A stretch of 64,000 nucleotides of DNA from Gammaproteobacteria bacterium (GTDB lineage Bacteria > Pseudomonadota > Gammaproteobacteria > HK1). The notes under the pieces are model-generated. The model was not told where the DNA came from. It did not search any database and saw only the letters and a list, made by a program, of their open reading frames with translations. Both the position numbers and the translations under genes were made by a program. Positions 47,518-59,754 of this stretch are shown in pieces (the first letter of the stretch is position 1; every line of letters starts with the position of its first letter). The stretch lies in the NCBI GenBank assembly GCA_022824305.1, contig JAJEAD010000089.1, positions 17,756-81,755 on the forward strand, read 5' to 3'.

Positions 47518-47873
47518 GGCGAGTCCCGACAGGGGTGGGTTCTCCTGGGGTAGCAGGGGGACACGGCGCCCGGAGCGGAATCGCCGTCACCACGGCTCTT
47601 CCCTCGACACATATATTACGGTGCCGCGCCGGCTCGAGGGGCGCCACGGGGTGGCGCCGGGGGAGACTTATACTGCTTCGGGCGCAGTGATACATTCTTC
47701 CCGTCCATCCCTTGACGCAGCGCGTGCAAGGGCGTCCGGCGGGGAGGCGGGATTGACGGCGAGGAGGGCGGCGACGAGGCCGAGCATGATCCGGGTGGGG
47801 GAGAGAGCGGAGCGGCGCTCGCCGGCGGTCGGATGAGTGGCGCGTTGGCGGGCGTCGGCCGGGAGAACGGAGA
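47518..47873. other. divergent nadK / hrcA control region
   Basis: 356 bases with no gene. It has a TATACT -10-like box (47669-47674) facing hrcA, a perfect inverted repeat just upstream of it, and TATATTAC near 47,613 that could serve nadK. I searched for a CIRCE element (TTAGCACTC-N9-GAGTGCTAA) and did not find one. Confidence 0.5.
47640..47658. promoter_or_regulatory. perfect inverted repeat upstream of hrcA, possible operator
   Basis: GGCGCCAC-GGG-GTGGCGCC is an 8-bp perfect inverted repeat with a 3-base spacer. It ends 10 bases before TATACT (47669-47674), so it would cover the -35 region of a promoter reading toward hrcA. It could be a repressor site or a strong hairpin; no regulator is identified. 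Confidence 0.5.
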
Positions 47874-48932
47874 ATGACGGAGCGACCGGCGCGGCGCGGC
47901 GTGCTGAGCGGAAGGGCCGAAGACCTCTTCAAGCTGCTCGTTCACCGCTACATCCGGGAGGGACGACCGGTAGGGTCGCGTACCCTGGCGAGGGACTCGG
48001 GCCGCGCCATGAGTCCCGCCACGGTGCGCAATGTCATGGCGGACCTGGAAGAGCTCGGTCTCCTGTCGGCGCCGCACATCTCCGCGGGAAGGGTGCCCAC
48101 CGTGCAGGGCTACCGTCTCTTCGTCGACACCATGCTTCACACTCAGCCTCTGGCGTCCGACGAGGTGCGGAACCTGGAGGAGAAAGTGCACGCGGCGGAT
48201 CGGGAGGACACCCTGGCGGAGACGACTTCCGCTCTGCTCTCCGAGATCACCCACCTCGCCGGCATCGTCATGCTTCCCCGGCAGGAGAAGGTCATTCTGC
48301 GGCACGTGGAGTTCCTCTCGCTCTCGGACAAGAGAGTGCTGGTCATCCTGGTCATCAACGAGCATGCGGTGCAGAACCGCATCATCAGGACGAAGCGTCG
48401 CTACTCGCCCGCTGAGCTCCAGGAGGCGGCCAACTACCTCAACGACATCTGCGCGGGGCGGAGCCTGTCGCTGATCCGCGAACGCATCGTCGATGAACTG
48501 CGCCGCTACCGGGAGAGCATGAACCGGATGACCGCGGCGGCGGTGGAGATGGCGGAGAAGGCGTTCAAGGTGCCGGAGTCGTCGGAAGGAGATTTCGTGG
48601 TCGCGGGGCACACCCACCTGATGGAGTACGACGACCTCGCGGACATGCAGAAGCTGCGTCAGCTCTTCGAGGCTTTCAACCAGAAGCGCGACATCCTGCA
48701 TCTCCTCGATCAGTGTCTGCGCACCGAGGGAGTGCACATCTTCATAGGAGAGGAGTGCGGCTACGAGGTGCTCGACGAGTTCAGTGTCGTCGTATCGCCC
48801 TACGAGGAAGAAGGGCGGGTGATCGGCGTTCTGGGGGTGATCGGGCCGACGCGCATGGCGTACGAGAAAGTGGTTCCCGTCGTGGACGTCACCGCTCGCC
48901 TCGTTAGCGCCACCTTGAACCGGGAACACTGA
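47874..48932 (+). CDS. hrcA: heat-inducible transcription repressor HrcA
   Basis: A 352-residue repressor that normally binds CIRCE and is kept active by GroEL. The N-terminal winged helix reads MSPATVRNVMADLEELGLL followed by PHISAGRVPTVQGYR, with the C-terminal GAF-like and dimer regions (LVILVINEHAVQNRI; VVSPYEEEGRVIGVLGVIGPTRMAY). It heads hrcA-grpE-dnaK-dnaJ. No CIRCE is visible in this window, so its targets may include groESL elsewhere. A sigma-32 type promoter lies across its stop codon. Confidence 0.95.
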   Translation: MTERPARRGVLSGRAEDLFKLLVHRYIREGRPVGSRTLARDSGRAMSPATVRNVMADLEELGLLSAPHISAGRVPTVQGYRLFVDTMLHTQPLASDEVRNLEEKVHAADREDTLAETTSALLSEITHLAGIVMLPRQEKVILRHVEFLSLSDKRVLVILVINEHAVQNRIIRTKRRYSPAELQEAANYLNDICAGRSLSLIRERIVDELRRYRESMNRMTAAAVEMAEKAFKVPESSEGDFVVAGHTHLMEYDDLADMQKLRQLFEAFNQKRDILHLLDQCLRTEGVHIFIGEECGYEVLDEFSVVVSPYEEEGRVIGVLGVIGPTRMAYEKVVPVVDVTARLVSATLNREH

Positions 48933-48943
48933 TCCCCAATATA
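48914..48943 (+). promoter_or_regulatory. sigma-32 type heat-shock promoter of grpE
   Basis: CTTGAA (48914-48919), 14 bases, then CCCCAATATA (48934-48943) matches the sigma-32 consensus CTTGAA-N13-17-CCCCATnT well. It overlaps the end of hrcA and lies 90 bases before grpE. Confidence 0.75.
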
Positions 48944-49032
48944 CCGGCACGCGACGCCAGGTACTGGGGGGCCGGCGCTCGAGTCGGTGCTGGCGATGCC
49001 ACGGTGAAGGACACGAGGGGAATTCGAAGGCG

Positions 49033-49728
49033 ATGAGCAGAGAAGAGCTCCAGGCGTCCGATTCCGGGGGAACGGAAGCGGATCCGGCCGCTAAAGAGAC
49101 AACGGACGCATGCGCGCCCGAGGGAGATGCCGCCGCGCCCGGGTCGCACCCGGGCGGGACGGAAGAGGGCGCGGGAAGCGAGGAAGCCGGGGACGCTCCG
49201 GAAGCCTGGGACGCCCCGGAATCCGGGGATGACCCCGATGCATCGGCGCAGGCCGGCGCTCCGTCCATCGAAGAGCTCGAGCGGGCCCTCGAGGAGGCCC
49301 GTGTCGAAGCGCAGACCCATCGCGACACGAGCCTGCGGGCGAGGGCGGAGCTGGAGAACGTGCGCCGGCGGGCCGAACGGGACGTGGCCAACGCACACCG
49401 CTACGGCCTCGAGCGATTGGTGAACGAGTTCCTTCCCGTTCGTGACAGCCTCGAGCTGGGGGTGTCGGCGGCAGGAGACGATGCCGATGCGGCGCGGGTC
49501 CGGGAGGGCATGGAGCTCACCCTGAAGCTCATGACGAGCGCCTTCGAGAAGCTCGGCATCGAGGAGGTGGACCCGGCGGGACAGCCCTTCGATCCCGAAC
49601 TGCACCAGGCAATGTCCATGCAGGACGGGGAGGGAAGGGAGCCCGGAACCGTGCTCACCGTGGTCCAGAAGGGGTACCGGCTCAACGAGCGACTCGTGCG
49701 TCCGGCTCTGGTGGTGGTGGCGAAGTAG
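49033..49728 (+). CDS. grpE: GrpE nucleotide exchange factor
   Basis: GrpE releases ADP from DnaK and acts as a thermosensor. The 231-residue protein has a long acidic disordered N-terminus (about residues 1-75), then the long coiled-coil helix (IEELERALEEARVEAQ to RRAERDVANAHRYG) and the beta domain (FDPELHQAMSMQ, GTVLTVVQKGYRLNERLVRPALV). It has its own sigma-32 type promoter and is followed by dnaK. Confidence 0.95.
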   Translation: MSREELQASDSGGTEADPAAKETTDACAPEGDAAAPGSHPGGTEEGAGSEEAGDAPEAWDAPESGDDPDASAQAGAPSIEELERALEEARVEAQTHRDTSLRARAELENVRRRAERDVANAHRYGLERLVNEFLPVRDSLELGVSAAGDDADAARVREGMELTLKLMTSAFEKLGIEEVDPAGQPFDPELHQAMSMQDGEGREPGTVLTVVQKGYRLNERLVRPALVVVAK

Positions 49729-49745
49729 GGTGCCGTCCGCTCAGG

Positions 49746-49774
49746 CTTGAATTGACGGAGGCGTACCCAAATAT
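49746..49774 (+). promoter_or_regulatory. sigma-32 type heat-shock promoter of dnaK
   Basis: CTTGAA (49746-49751), 14 bases, then CCCAAATAT (49766-49774) lies 75 bases before dnaK. Hexamers and spacing match those of the grpE promoter. Confidence 0.75.
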
Positions 49775-49849
49775 CGAACGCATTCAGGAGCGCCGGGGCC
49801 CGGCATAACGGGAACGGCAGCTTCGGCGACACTCGATGGAGAATGCGAA

Positions 49850-51769
<1,920 letters not shown>

Positions 51770-51907
51770 TACCCTGAGGCGTGGATGCAGGAGGCCGGTC
51801 CCGGTTCCCGGTCTCCCGGGCGCGCGCTTCGAGCGCCCCGGTTCTTCACCGGTCCCGATTGGCGTTCGGGTGGAATGACGAGACGAAGCGATTGACCTGA
51901 ACGAGCA

Positions 51908-53029
51908 ATGGCCAAGCGGGACTACTACGAGGTGCTGGGCGTATCGCGGGACTGCGGCGACGCGGACCTGAAGAAGGCGTATCGGCGCCTGGCGATGAAG
52001 TACCACCCGGACCGCAACGCCAACGACGCTGGCGCGGAAGAGCGTTTCAAGGAGGCCAAGGAGGCCCACGACGTCCTTTCGGATGCCAAGAAGCGCGCGG
52101 CTTACGACCAGTTCGGTCACGCCGGCCTCGAGGGGGCCGCGGCGGGCGGGGGATTCGGCGGCGCCGGCTTCCGCGACATCTTCGATGACGTCTTCGGCGA
52201 CATCTTCGGCGCCCGTGCGGGCGCCGCCCGCTCCAACCGAGGCGTGGATCTGCGCCATCCGCTCGAGCTGGATCTCGAGGACGCGGTGGCCGGCACCACC
52301 GCCACCCTCAGAGTGCCTTCCCGCGTCCGTTGTGAGCAGTGTTCGGGCACCGGGGTGGCGGCGGGCAAGTCCCCGGTCACCTGCAGCACCTGCGAGGGAG
52401 CGGGGCAGGTTCGGGTACAGCAGGGATTCTTCTCCATCCAGCAGACCTGTCCGCGTTGCCGCGGACGGGGACAGGTGATCCTGGATCCCTGCCGAGCCTG
52501 CCGGGGCGAGGGCTGGGTACGCGAGACCAAGACGCTCTCGGTGAAGATCCCCGCCGGCGTCGACACCGGCGACCGGATTCGGCTCGCCGGAGAAGGCGAA
52601 CCCGGAGAGCGCGGGGGAGCGCCGGGAGACCTCTATGTCGAGGTCGTGGTGCGGGAGCACGACATCTTCGTGCGTGACGGCTCCAACCTCTACTGTGCGG
52701 TTCCCATCAGCTTCGCCACCGCCGCGTTGGGTGGGAACCTCGAGATTCCGACCCTGAACGGGCGGGTGAACCTCAAGGTGCCGCCGGAGACGCAGACGGG
52801 ACGCCTTTTCCGCCTTCGGGGAAAGGGCGTCAAGTCGGTACGCGGGCAGAGCGTCGGCGATCTCGTCTGCAAGGTCGAAGTGGAGACCCCGGTCGCGCTC
52901 GGCGACCGGCAGAAGGAACTGCTGCGCGAGTTCGACGAGTCCCTTCGCGGCAGCCGGAGCACCCATGATCCCAAGGCCACGTCGTGGCTCGACTCGGTGA
53001 AGCGCTTCTTCGAAGGTATCGCAGGATGA
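51908..53029 (+). CDS. dnaJ: Hsp40 co-chaperone DnaJ
   Basis: A 373-residue type I J-protein. The J domain has H33-P34-D35 (KYHPDRN). Then come the Gly/Phe region ([18 protein letters not shown]), four CxxCxGxG zinc-finger repeats ([32 protein letters not shown]) and the C-terminal client domain. It lies 138 bases after dnaK, and its stop overlaps the dapB ATG. Confidence 0.97.
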   Translation: MAKRDYYEVLGVSRDCGDADLKKAYRRLAMKYHPDRNANDAGAEERFKEAKEAHDVLSDAKKRAAYDQFGHAGLEGAAAGGGFGGAGFRDIFDDVFGDIFGARAGAARSNRGVDLRHPLELDLEDAVAGTTATLRVPSRVRCEQCSGTGVAAGKSPVTCSTCEGAGQVRVQQGFFSIQQTCPRCRGRGQVILDPCRACRGEGWVRETKTLSVKIPAGVDTGDRIRLAGEGEPGERGGAPGDLYVEVVVREHDIFVRDGSNLYCAVPISFATAALGGNLEIPTLNGRVNLKVPPETQTGRLFRLRGKGVKSVRGQSVGDLVCKVEVETPVALGDRQKELLREFDESLRGSRSTHDPKATSWLDSVKRFFEGIAG

Positions 53030-53829
53030 GCAATCTCGAGATCGCCGTTGCCGGCGCGGCAGGCCGCATGGGGCGCACCGTGATCCAGGCGCTTGCCGAG
53101 GCCGACGACCTCGAGCTCGGCGGCGCCCTCGAAAGGTCGGGTCATCCGCTCACCGGCGCCGACGCCGGCGTCGTCGCGGGCGTGGGGGAACGCCAGTTAC
53201 GCATCGTCGATGACCCCGCGGATCTCGAGTCCTTCGACGTGCTCGTCGACTTCAGCCACCCGGCGGGCGTGCTCGCCCACCTCGAGGAGTGCGCGCGCCG
53301 GGGGCGTGCGGCGGTGATCGGCGCTACCGGGTTCGACGTCACCCAGCGAGACGCCCTGCGGGCGCTCGCGCAGCGGGTGCCGGTGGTGCTCGCGCCGAAC
53401 ATGAGCGTTGGCGTCAATCTTTGCCTGCGCCTGATCGAGAGCGCGGCCAGGGCGCTCGGCGACGACGTGGATATCGAGATCATCGAGGCCCACCATCGCA
53501 ACAAGGTCGACGCACCTTCCGGCACCGCGCTGCGCATGGGGGAGGTGGTCGCGGAGGCGCTGGGCCGGGACCTGCGGGAGTGCGCCATATACGGTCGCGA
53601 GGGACGCACCGGAGCGAGGGAGCGCGCAACCATCGGCTTCGAGACGATACGCGGCGGGGACATCGTGGGTGAGCACACCGTGCTCTTCGCCGGAGCAGGG
53701 GAGCGCATCGAGATAACCCATCGCTCCTCGAGCCGCATGAACTACGCGTCCGGGGCGCTGCGCGCGGCGCGCTGGGTGCACGGGCGCTCCGCCGGGATGC
53801 ATGACATGCTCGACGTGCTCGGGTTGTGA
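53026..53829 (+). CDS. dapB: 4-hydroxy-tetrahydrodipicolinate reductase
   Basis: DapB makes tetrahydrodipicolinate for lysine and peptidoglycan. The 267-residue enzyme starts at ATG 53026 in an ATGA overlap with dnaJ. NADPH loop GAAGRMGR at 10-17; catalytic H156 and K160 in [19 protein letters not shown]. The longer in-frame start inside dnaJ is not needed. The dnaJ-dapB-carAB order is that of pseudomonads. Confidence 0.96.
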   Translation: MSNLEIAVAGAAGRMGRTVIQALAEADDLELGGALERSGHPLTGADAGVVAGVGERQLRIVDDPADLESFDVLVDFSHPAGVLAHLEECARRGRAAVIGATGFDVTQRDALRALAQRVPVVLAPNMSVGVNLCLRLIESAARALGDDVDIEIIEAHHRNKVDAPSGTALRMGEVVAEALGRDLRECAIYGREGRTGARERATIGFETIRGGDIVGEHTVLFAGAGERIEITHRSSSRMNYASGALRAARWVHGRSAGMHDMLDVLGL

Positions 53830-54000
53830 CGGCGCGCGGGCGTGGAGCGCGCTCTCGCTGCTGCGTACCGGGTACCCTGAAGCCGATGACCCGACGCAGG
53901 GACGGAGCCATGCCGTCACCGCGGGCGGCTCGGGCCTCCGGTAGCGGGAGGCGAACGCGATCCGTCGCGGCGCCGGCGCCATCCGACCGGCCGGTGCGAC

Positions 54001-55176
54001 ATGCACGCTGACCCCGCCCTCCTCGCCCTCGAGGACGGCAGCCTGTTCCGGGGCGTCTCGCTCGGCCCGCGCGGCTCCTCGGTGGGAGAGGTGGTATTCA
54101 ACACCTCCATGACCGGCTACCAGGAGATACTGACCGACCCTTCCTACTGCCGGCAGATCGTCACCCTGACCTGCCCGCACATCGGCAACGTCGGCGCCAA
54201 CCGGGACGACGAGGAATCCGGGCAGGTGTTTGCGGCGGGGCTGGTCATTCGCGAAGTGCCGACCCGTCCGAGCAGTTGGCGAGCGGAAGAGGGGCTCGAG
54301 GCCTACCTCGAACGGCGCTCGGTGGTCGCCATCGCGGGTATCGACTCCCGGCGCCTTACCCGCATACTGCGTGAGAAGGGGGCGCAGGCGGGGTGCATCG
54401 TCGCCGGAGAGGACGTCGATGCCGACGCAGCCATCGCCGCCGCGCGGGCCTTTCCGGGGCTCGAAGGCATGGACCTCGCCCGGGAAGTGAGCACCGGATC
54501 GGCGTACGGCTTTTCCGAAGGCGAGTGGGAGTGGGATCCGGATCGCGCGCGCTTCGCCGCCTCGGCTCCTCCCTCCCCCGAGTTCCGGGTGGTGGCCTAC
54601 GATTACGGCATAAAGCGCAACATCCTGCGCCAGCTCGTCGCGAGCGGCTGCGAGGTGACGGTGGTGCCGGCGCAAGCGCCGGCGGCGGAGGTCCTCGGAC
54701 TCGAGCCGGACGGTGTCTTTCTCTCCAACGGCCCGGGGGATCCGGAAGCCTGCTCCTATGCGATCGATGCGATACGCACGCTGCTCGACCGGGGCGTGCC
54801 GATCTTCGGCATCTGTCTCGGCCATCAGCTCCTCGCCATCGCGGGGGGCGGCCGGACCCGAAAGATGAAGTTCGGCCATCACGGCGCCAACCACCCGGTC
54901 CAGGTGCTGGACACGGGAGAGGTCCTGATCACGAGCCAGAACCACGGCTTCGCCGTGGACGAGGAGAGCCTTCCCGACCACATCAGGGCGACCCATCGCT
55001 CCCTCTTCGACTCCTCCCTGCAGGGAATCCGCTTCGCCGACCGACCCGCCTTCGGCTTCCAGGGGCACCCGGAAGCGAGTCCGGGGCCCCACGACATCCG
55101 CGCGCTCTTCGACCGCTTCGTGGCCCTGATGCGCGATGCCCGCGCCCGCCGCAACGACGGAGACCACGTGAAGTGA
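54001..55176 (+). CDS. carA: carbamoyl-phosphate synthase small (glutaminase) chain
   Basis: CarA hydrolyses glutamine and delivers ammonia to CarB. The 391-residue protein has the class I amidotransferase triad C272 (FGICLGHQ), H356 and E358 (GHPEASPG). The N-terminal domain shows [20 protein letters not shown]. The ribosome-binding site before ATG 54001 is weak. Supplies carbamoyl phosphate for ArgF and pyrimidines. Confidence 0.97.
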   Translation: MHADPALLALEDGSLFRGVSLGPRGSSVGEVVFNTSMTGYQEILTDPSYCRQIVTLTCPHIGNVGANRDDEESGQVFAAGLVIREVPTRPSSWRAEEGLEAYLERRSVVAIAGIDSRRLTRILREKGAQAGCIVAGEDVDADAAIAAARAFPGLEGMDLAREVSTGSAYGFSEGEWEWDPDRARFAASAPPSPEFRVVAYDYGIKRNILRQLVASGCEVTVVPAQAPAAEVLGLEPDGVFLSNGPGDPEACSYAIDAIRTLLDRGVPIFGICLGHQLLAIAGGGRTRKMKFGHHGANHPVQVLDTGEVLITSQNHGFAVDEESLPDHIRATHRSLFDSSLQGIRFADRPAFGFQGHPEASPGPHDIRALFDRFVALMRDARARRNDGDHVK

Positions 55177-55216
55177 ATCCGGCATTCGGCGCCGGGCGAC
55201 AGGCGGAGTCCATGTG

Positions 55217-58200
55217 ATGCCGAGGCGAAGCGACTTCGAGTCCGTTCTCATCATCGGCGCGGGACCGATCGTGATCGGCCAGGCCTGCGAGTTCGACTAC
55301 TCCGGTGCGCAGGCCTGCAAGGCGCTCCGCGAAGAGGGCTACCGGGTGGTGCTCGCCAATTCCAATCCGGCCACCATCATGACCGATCCCGCGATGGCCG
55401 ATGCGACCTACATCGAGCCCATCCAGTGGCGGACCCTCGCGCGCATCATCGAGCGCGAGCGGCCCGGCGCCCTGCTGCCCACGATGGGCGGTCAGACCGC
55501 CCTCAACACCGCGCTCGACCTGCATCGCCACGGGGTGCTGGACGCGTTCGGGGTGGAGATGATCGGCGCGACCCGCGAGGCGATCGATACCGCCGAGGAT
55601 CGCAAACGCTTTCGGGAGGCGATGCGCTCGATAGGCCTGGAAGTGCCGCACTCCGAGTTGGCGCACTCCATGGACGACGCCCGGCGGATTCAGGACGGGA
55701 TGGGCTTTCCCATCATCATCCGCCCTTCCTTCACGCTCGGAGGAAGCGGCGGGGGCATCGCCTACAACCGCGAGGAGTTCGCCGATATCTGCGAGCGCGG
55801 GCTCGACGCGTCGCCCACCCGGGAGATTCTCCTCGAGGAGTCGGTCCTCGGGTGGAAAGAGTTCGAAATGGAGGTGGTGCGCGACCGGAAGGACAACTGC
55901 ATCATCGTCTGCTCCATCGAGAACGTCGATGCGATGGGCGTGCACACGGGAGATTCCATCACCGTCGCCCCCGCCCAGACCCTCACCGACAAGGAGTACC
56001 AGATGATGCGCAACGCATCGATCGCGGTGCTCAGAAAGGTCGGCGTCGATACCGGCGGCTCCAACGTGCAGTTCGCCGTGCATCCGGAGAACGGCCGCCT
56101 CGTGGTCATCGAGATGAACCCGCGGGTATCGAGATCGTCCGCGCTGGCGTCCAAGGCGACCGGGTTTCCCATCGCGCACGTGGCGGCGAAGCTCGCGGTC
56201 GGCTACACCCTGGACGAGCTCGACAACCAGATCACCGGCGGCGCCACCCCCGCCTCCTTCGAGCCGAGCATCGACTACGTGGTCACCAAGGTGCCGCGAT
56301 TCAACTTCGACAAGTTCCCGGAGGCGAGGCCCCGGCTCACCACCCAGATGCGCTCGGTGGGAGAGGCGATGGCGATCGGGCGGAACTTCCAGGAGTCGCT
56401 GCAGAAGGCGTTGCGCAGCCTGGAGACGGGACTCGACGGACTCGACGAGATCGTTTCCGGCGACGAGAGGGACGCGTCCGAGCTTCTGCGCGGCGAGCTT
56501 CGCACGCCAGGACCGGACCGGATTCGCTACGTCGCCGACTCCTTTCGGCGCGGATTCACGGTGGCGGAGGTGCATGCGCTGTCCGGGATCGATCCCTGGT
56601 TCGCGGGACAGATCGCGGAGCTGGTGGAGACCGAGGCCGAAGTGCGGCGCAGGGGCGTGGAGCGCCTCGATGCCGGGGAGCTCCTTCGCCTCAAGCGCAA
56701 GGGTTTCTCGGATCGCCGCCTCGCTTCGCTGCTCGGGACGGAGGAAGGCGACCTGCGCTCCCGCCGCCACGCCTTCGGGGTGCGCCCGGTCTTCAAGCGA
56801 GTGGACTCCTGCGCGGCGGAGTTTCGGGCCTCGACCGCATATCTCTACTCCACCTACGAGGAGGAGTGCGAGTCGGCCCCGACGGAGCGGGAAAAGATCA
56901 TGGTGCTCGGCGGAGGGCCGAACCGGATCGGCCAGGGAATCGAGTTCGACTACTGCTGCGTGCAGGCGGCGCTCGCGGTTCGGGACGCCGGCTTCGAGTC
57001 GATCATGGTGAACTGCAACCCGGAGACGGTATCCACGGATTACGACGTCTCGGATCGGCTCTACTTCGAGCCCCTGACTCTCGAAGACCTGCTCGAGATC
57101 GTCGACAAGGAAAAGCCCCGCGGCATCATCGTCCAGTACGGAGGCCAGACCCCGCTCAAGCTCGCGCGCGCGCTCGAGGCGGCCGGCGCTCCCATCATCG
57201 GCACCTCGCCGGATTCGATCGACCTCGCGGAAGACCGGGAGCGCTTTCAGGGACTCATCCGGCGCCTCGGGATGAGGCAGCCGGAAAACCGCACCGCGCG
57301 AACGCCCGAGGAAGCGGGCGTCATGGCCGCGCAGATCGGCTATCCGCTCATGGTGCGCCCGTCCTATGTGCTCGGCGGCAGGGCGATGAAGATCGTGTAC
57401 CGCGATGAGGAGCTCGAGGGCTACATGAGGCAGGCAGTCGACGTCTCGGAATCGTCGCCGGTTCTCCTGGACCGCTTCCTCGAAGACGCGATCGAGGTCG
57501 ACGTGGACGCGGTTTCCGACGGGAGGGAGATCGTGGTCGGCGGAATCATGGAGCACATCGAGCAGGCCGGAGTCCACTCCGGAGACTCCGCCTGCTCGCT
57601 TCCGCCGTGCACGCTGAGCGCGCGGACGCAGGAACGGATTCGGGAGCAGACCCGACGCCTGGGCGAGGCGCTTGGCGTGATCGGGCTGATGAACGTGCAG
57701 TACGCGGTGAGCGACGACGATCTCTTCATTCTCGAAGTGAACCCCCGGGCTTCCCGAACGGTGCCCTTCGTTTCGAAGGCGACCGGAGTGCCGCTCGCGC
57801 GCATCGGCGCGATGTGCATGGTGGGCAGGACGCTCTCCGATCAGGGAGTTTCGGAGCGTTCGGATCCTCGTTACTACTCCGTGAAGGAAGCGGTGTTCCC
57901 CTTCGTGAAGTTTCCCGGGGTCGATACCCTGCTCGGACCTGAAATGAAATCCACCGGCGAGGTGATGGGGGTGGGCAGGCGCTTCGGTCAGGCCTTCGCG
58001 AAGGCCGCGCTGGCCGCGGGGGCGGACCTGCCCTTCAAGGGGCGTGCCTTCGTGAGCGTGCGCGATCGGGACAAGCACGATGCGGTGGAAGTGGCGAGCG
58101 ATCTCCAGGCGCTCGGCTTCGGAATCGTCGCAACCCGCGGAACCGCGGGGGCGCTTCGCGAAGCGGGGGTGAAGTGCGCGGTCGTCAACAAGGTGGCGGA

Positions 58201-58435
58201 GGGCCGGCCGCACGTCGTCGATCTGTTGAAGAACGGCGAGATCGCCTTTATCGTCAACACGACGGAGGGAAAGCGCGCGATTGCCGATTCGTACACGATT
58301 CGACGGAGCGCGCTCCAGCACGGTGTCGCCTACACCACCACCATTGCGGGCGCGAAGGCCACGGTGCTGGCCATTCGAGAGCTGCACGTCACCGATGTGA
58401 GCCGGCTTCAGGACCTTCACGAGGAAGGCGCATGA
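55217..58435 (+). CDS. carB: carbamoyl-phosphate synthase large chain
   Basis: A 1072-residue two-fold repeat of ATP-grasp modules. The first reads [20 protein letters not shown] and the second [20 protein letters not shown], with [17 protein letters not shown] and [17 protein letters not shown]. The C-terminal allosteric (MGS-like) domain starts near residue 940. A GTG directly before ATG 55217 is an alternative start. The stop overlaps the greA ATG (ATGA). Confidence 0.97.
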   Translation: MPRRSDFESVLIIGAGPIVIGQACEFDYSGAQACKALREEGYRVVLANSNPATIMTDPAMADATYIEPIQWRTLARIIERERPGALLPTMGGQTALNTALDLHRHGVLDAFGVEMIGATREAIDTAEDRKRFREAMRSIGLEVPHSELAHSMDDARRIQDGMGFPIIIRPSFTLGGSGGGIAYNREEFADICERGLDASPTREILLEESVLGWKEFEMEVVRDRKDNCIIVCSIENVDAMGVHTGDSITVAPAQTLTDKEYQMMRNASIAVLRKVGVDTGGSNVQFAVHPENGRLVVIEMNPRVSRSSALASKATGFPIAHVAAKLAVGYTLDELDNQITGGATPASFEPSIDYVVTKVPRFNFDKFPEARPRLTTQMRSVGEAMAIGRNFQESLQKALRSLETGLDGLDEIVSGDERDASELLRGELRTPGPDRIRYVADSFRRGFTVAEVHALSGIDPWFAGQIAELVETEAEVRRRGVERLDAGELLRLKRKGFSDRRLASLLGTEEGDLRSRRHAFGVRPVFKRVDSCAAEFRASTAYLYSTYEEECESAPTEREKIMVLGGGPNRIGQGIEFDYCCVQAALAVRDAGFESIMVNCNPETVSTDYDVSDRLYFEPLTLEDLLEIVDKEKPRGIIVQYGGQTPLKLARALEAAGAPIIGTSPDSIDLAEDRERFQGLIRRLGMRQPENRTARTPEEAGVMAAQIGYPLMVRPSYVLGGRAMKIVYRDEELEGYMRQAVDVSESSPVLLDRFLEDAIEVDVDAVSDGREIVVGGIMEHIEQAGVHSGDSACSLPPCTLSARTQERIREQTRRLGEALGVIGLMNVQYAVSDDDLFILEVNPRASRTVPFVSKATGVPLARIGAMCMVGRTLSDQGVSERSDPRYYSVKEAVFPFVKFPGVDTLLGPEMKSTGEVMGVGRRFGQAFAKAALAAGADLPFKGRAFVSVRDRDKHDAVEVASDLQALGFGIVATRGTAGALREAGVKCAVVNKVAEGRPHVVDLLKNGEIAFIVNTTEGKRAIADSYTIRRSALQHGVAYTTTIAGAKATVLAIRELHVTDVSRLQDLHEEGA

Positions 58436-58908
58436 AACGCTCGCCGATGACCGTTCGAGGAGCGCAGAGACTCAAGGACGAGGTGCAGCGCCTGAAGACC
58501 ATCGAGCGTCCGCGCATCATCAAGGCGATTGCCGAGGCGCGCGCGCACGGCGACCTGAAAGAGAACGCGGAGTATCACGCGGCCAAGGAGGAGCAGAGTT
58601 TCACGGAAGGTCGAATCGCCGAGATCCAGGCATTCCTGTCGCGGGCGGAAGTGATCGACACCGCTACGCTCAAGCCCCAGGGCAAGGTGGTGTTCGGCGC
58701 CACCGTTGACCTGTGCAACCTGGAGACTGACGAAGAGGTTCGCTTCCAGATCGTGGGGGAGATGGAAGCGGACATCGACGAGGGGCTTGTCTCGATCACT
58801 TCCCCGCTCGCAAGGGCTCTCATCGGCAAGCGCGAGGGAGACGTCGCGGTGGTGCAGGCGCCGGCCGGCGAAATCGAGTACGAGATCCTCGAAGTTGCCT
58901 ACGCGTGA
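58432..58908 (+). CDS. greA: transcription elongation factor GreA
   Basis: GreA stimulates cleavage of backtracked RNA by RNA polymerase. The 158-residue protein has the coiled-coil tip residues in [21 protein letters not shown] and the C-terminal domain [20 protein letters not shown]. It is translationally coupled to carB. yhbY, found between greA and rlmE in E. coli, is absent. Confidence 0.97.
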   Translation: MKRSPMTVRGAQRLKDEVQRLKTIERPRIIKAIAEARAHGDLKENAEYHAAKEEQSFTEGRIAEIQAFLSRAEVIDTATLKPQGKVVFGATVDLCNLETDEEVRFQIVGEMEADIDEGLVSITSPLARALIGKREGDVAVVQAPAGEIEYEILEVAYA

Positions 58909-59067
58909 GGAAGCGGCACTCGGTGCTTCGGGTCGTGGCGCTTCCCCGGCGCCCGGAGAATCGACCGGAAGCGGACGGAGCGTGGTCACCGGGTTCCCGA
59001 TGCGAGAGCGCGGGAATGTCCCCCGGCACCTGCGAGGATGCGCTTCGCCCAGCGCCGGAGGGCGCCG

Positions 59068-59685
59068 TTGACTCGGCGCCGCTCCCGCCGGTGGATCGAA
59101 GATCATCGGGGCGACCCCTTCGTCCGCAAGGCGAGAGAGCAGGGCTATCGTTCGCGTGCGGCTTACAAGCTGCAGGAGATCTCCCTGCGCGAGCGCCTTC
59201 TGCGAAGCGGGCAGCTCGTGCTCGACCTCGGGGCCGCGCCCGGCGGGTGGTCGCAGGTCGCCGCGTCGCGGGTCGCGCCGCGGGGCAGGGTGGTCGCGGT
59301 GGATCTGCTTCCCATGGACCCCATCCCCGGGGTGCTCATCGTGCAGGGCGACTTCCGCGATGCCGGTACCCGGAGCAGGCTGCGCGAAGCGCTCGATGGA
59401 GGAAGGGCGGACTTGATTTTGTCCGACATGGCGCCCAACTTGGAGGGTGTCAGGAGCGCCGATGCCGCCATGAGCCTGTCGATCGCCACGAGCGTGTTCG
59501 AGGCGGCGGCGGAGTGGCTCGCACCGGGCGGCGCGCTGTTGGTCAAGGTTTTCGAAGGGCCGGAAGTCTCTACCTTGCGAAGAAGCATGACGCAGGCCTT
59601 CGTGTCGGTGCGGGTCCGCAAGCCGGAGGCGTCCCGGGCACGCTCGTCGGAGATCTACCTGATGGCCAAGGGCTTTGGGCTATAG
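59068..59685 (+). CDS. rlmE: 23S rRNA 2'-O-ribose methyltransferase RlmE
   Basis: RlmE (FtsJ/RrmJ) methylates U2552 of 23S rRNA. The start is TTG 59068 with GGAGG six bases upstream, giving 205 residues and an N-terminus (LTRRRSRRWIEDHRGDPFV) like E. coli's. SAM motif: VLDLGAAPGGWSQVA. The K-D-K-E set is visible as the K of AYKLQEI, the D of LSDMAPN, the K of LLVKVFEG and the E of SSEIYLMAKG. It precedes ftsH as in E. coli; a TATAGT at 59,681 may serve ftsH. Confidence 0.95.
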   Translation: MTRRRSRRWIEDHRGDPFVRKAREQGYRSRAAYKLQEISLRERLLRSGQLVLDLGAAPGGWSQVAASRVAPRGRVVAVDLLPMDPIPGVLIVQGDFRDAGTRSRLREALDGGRADLILSDMAPNLEGVRSADAAMSLSIATSVFEAAAEWLAPGGALLVKVFEGPEVSTLRRSMTQAFVSVRVRKPEASRARSSEIYLMAKGFGL

Positions 59686-59754
59686 TCTGAAAGGGGCTTC
59701 CGGTATCATGACTCCATTGATCGAAACGGGTGCAAAAGGCTTCGACTGACCGAC

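Noticed and set aside
47518..47873. CIRCE element for hrcA
   Set aside because: I searched both strands for TTAGCACTC/GAGTGCTAA-like halves here and upstream of grpE and dnaK and saw none.
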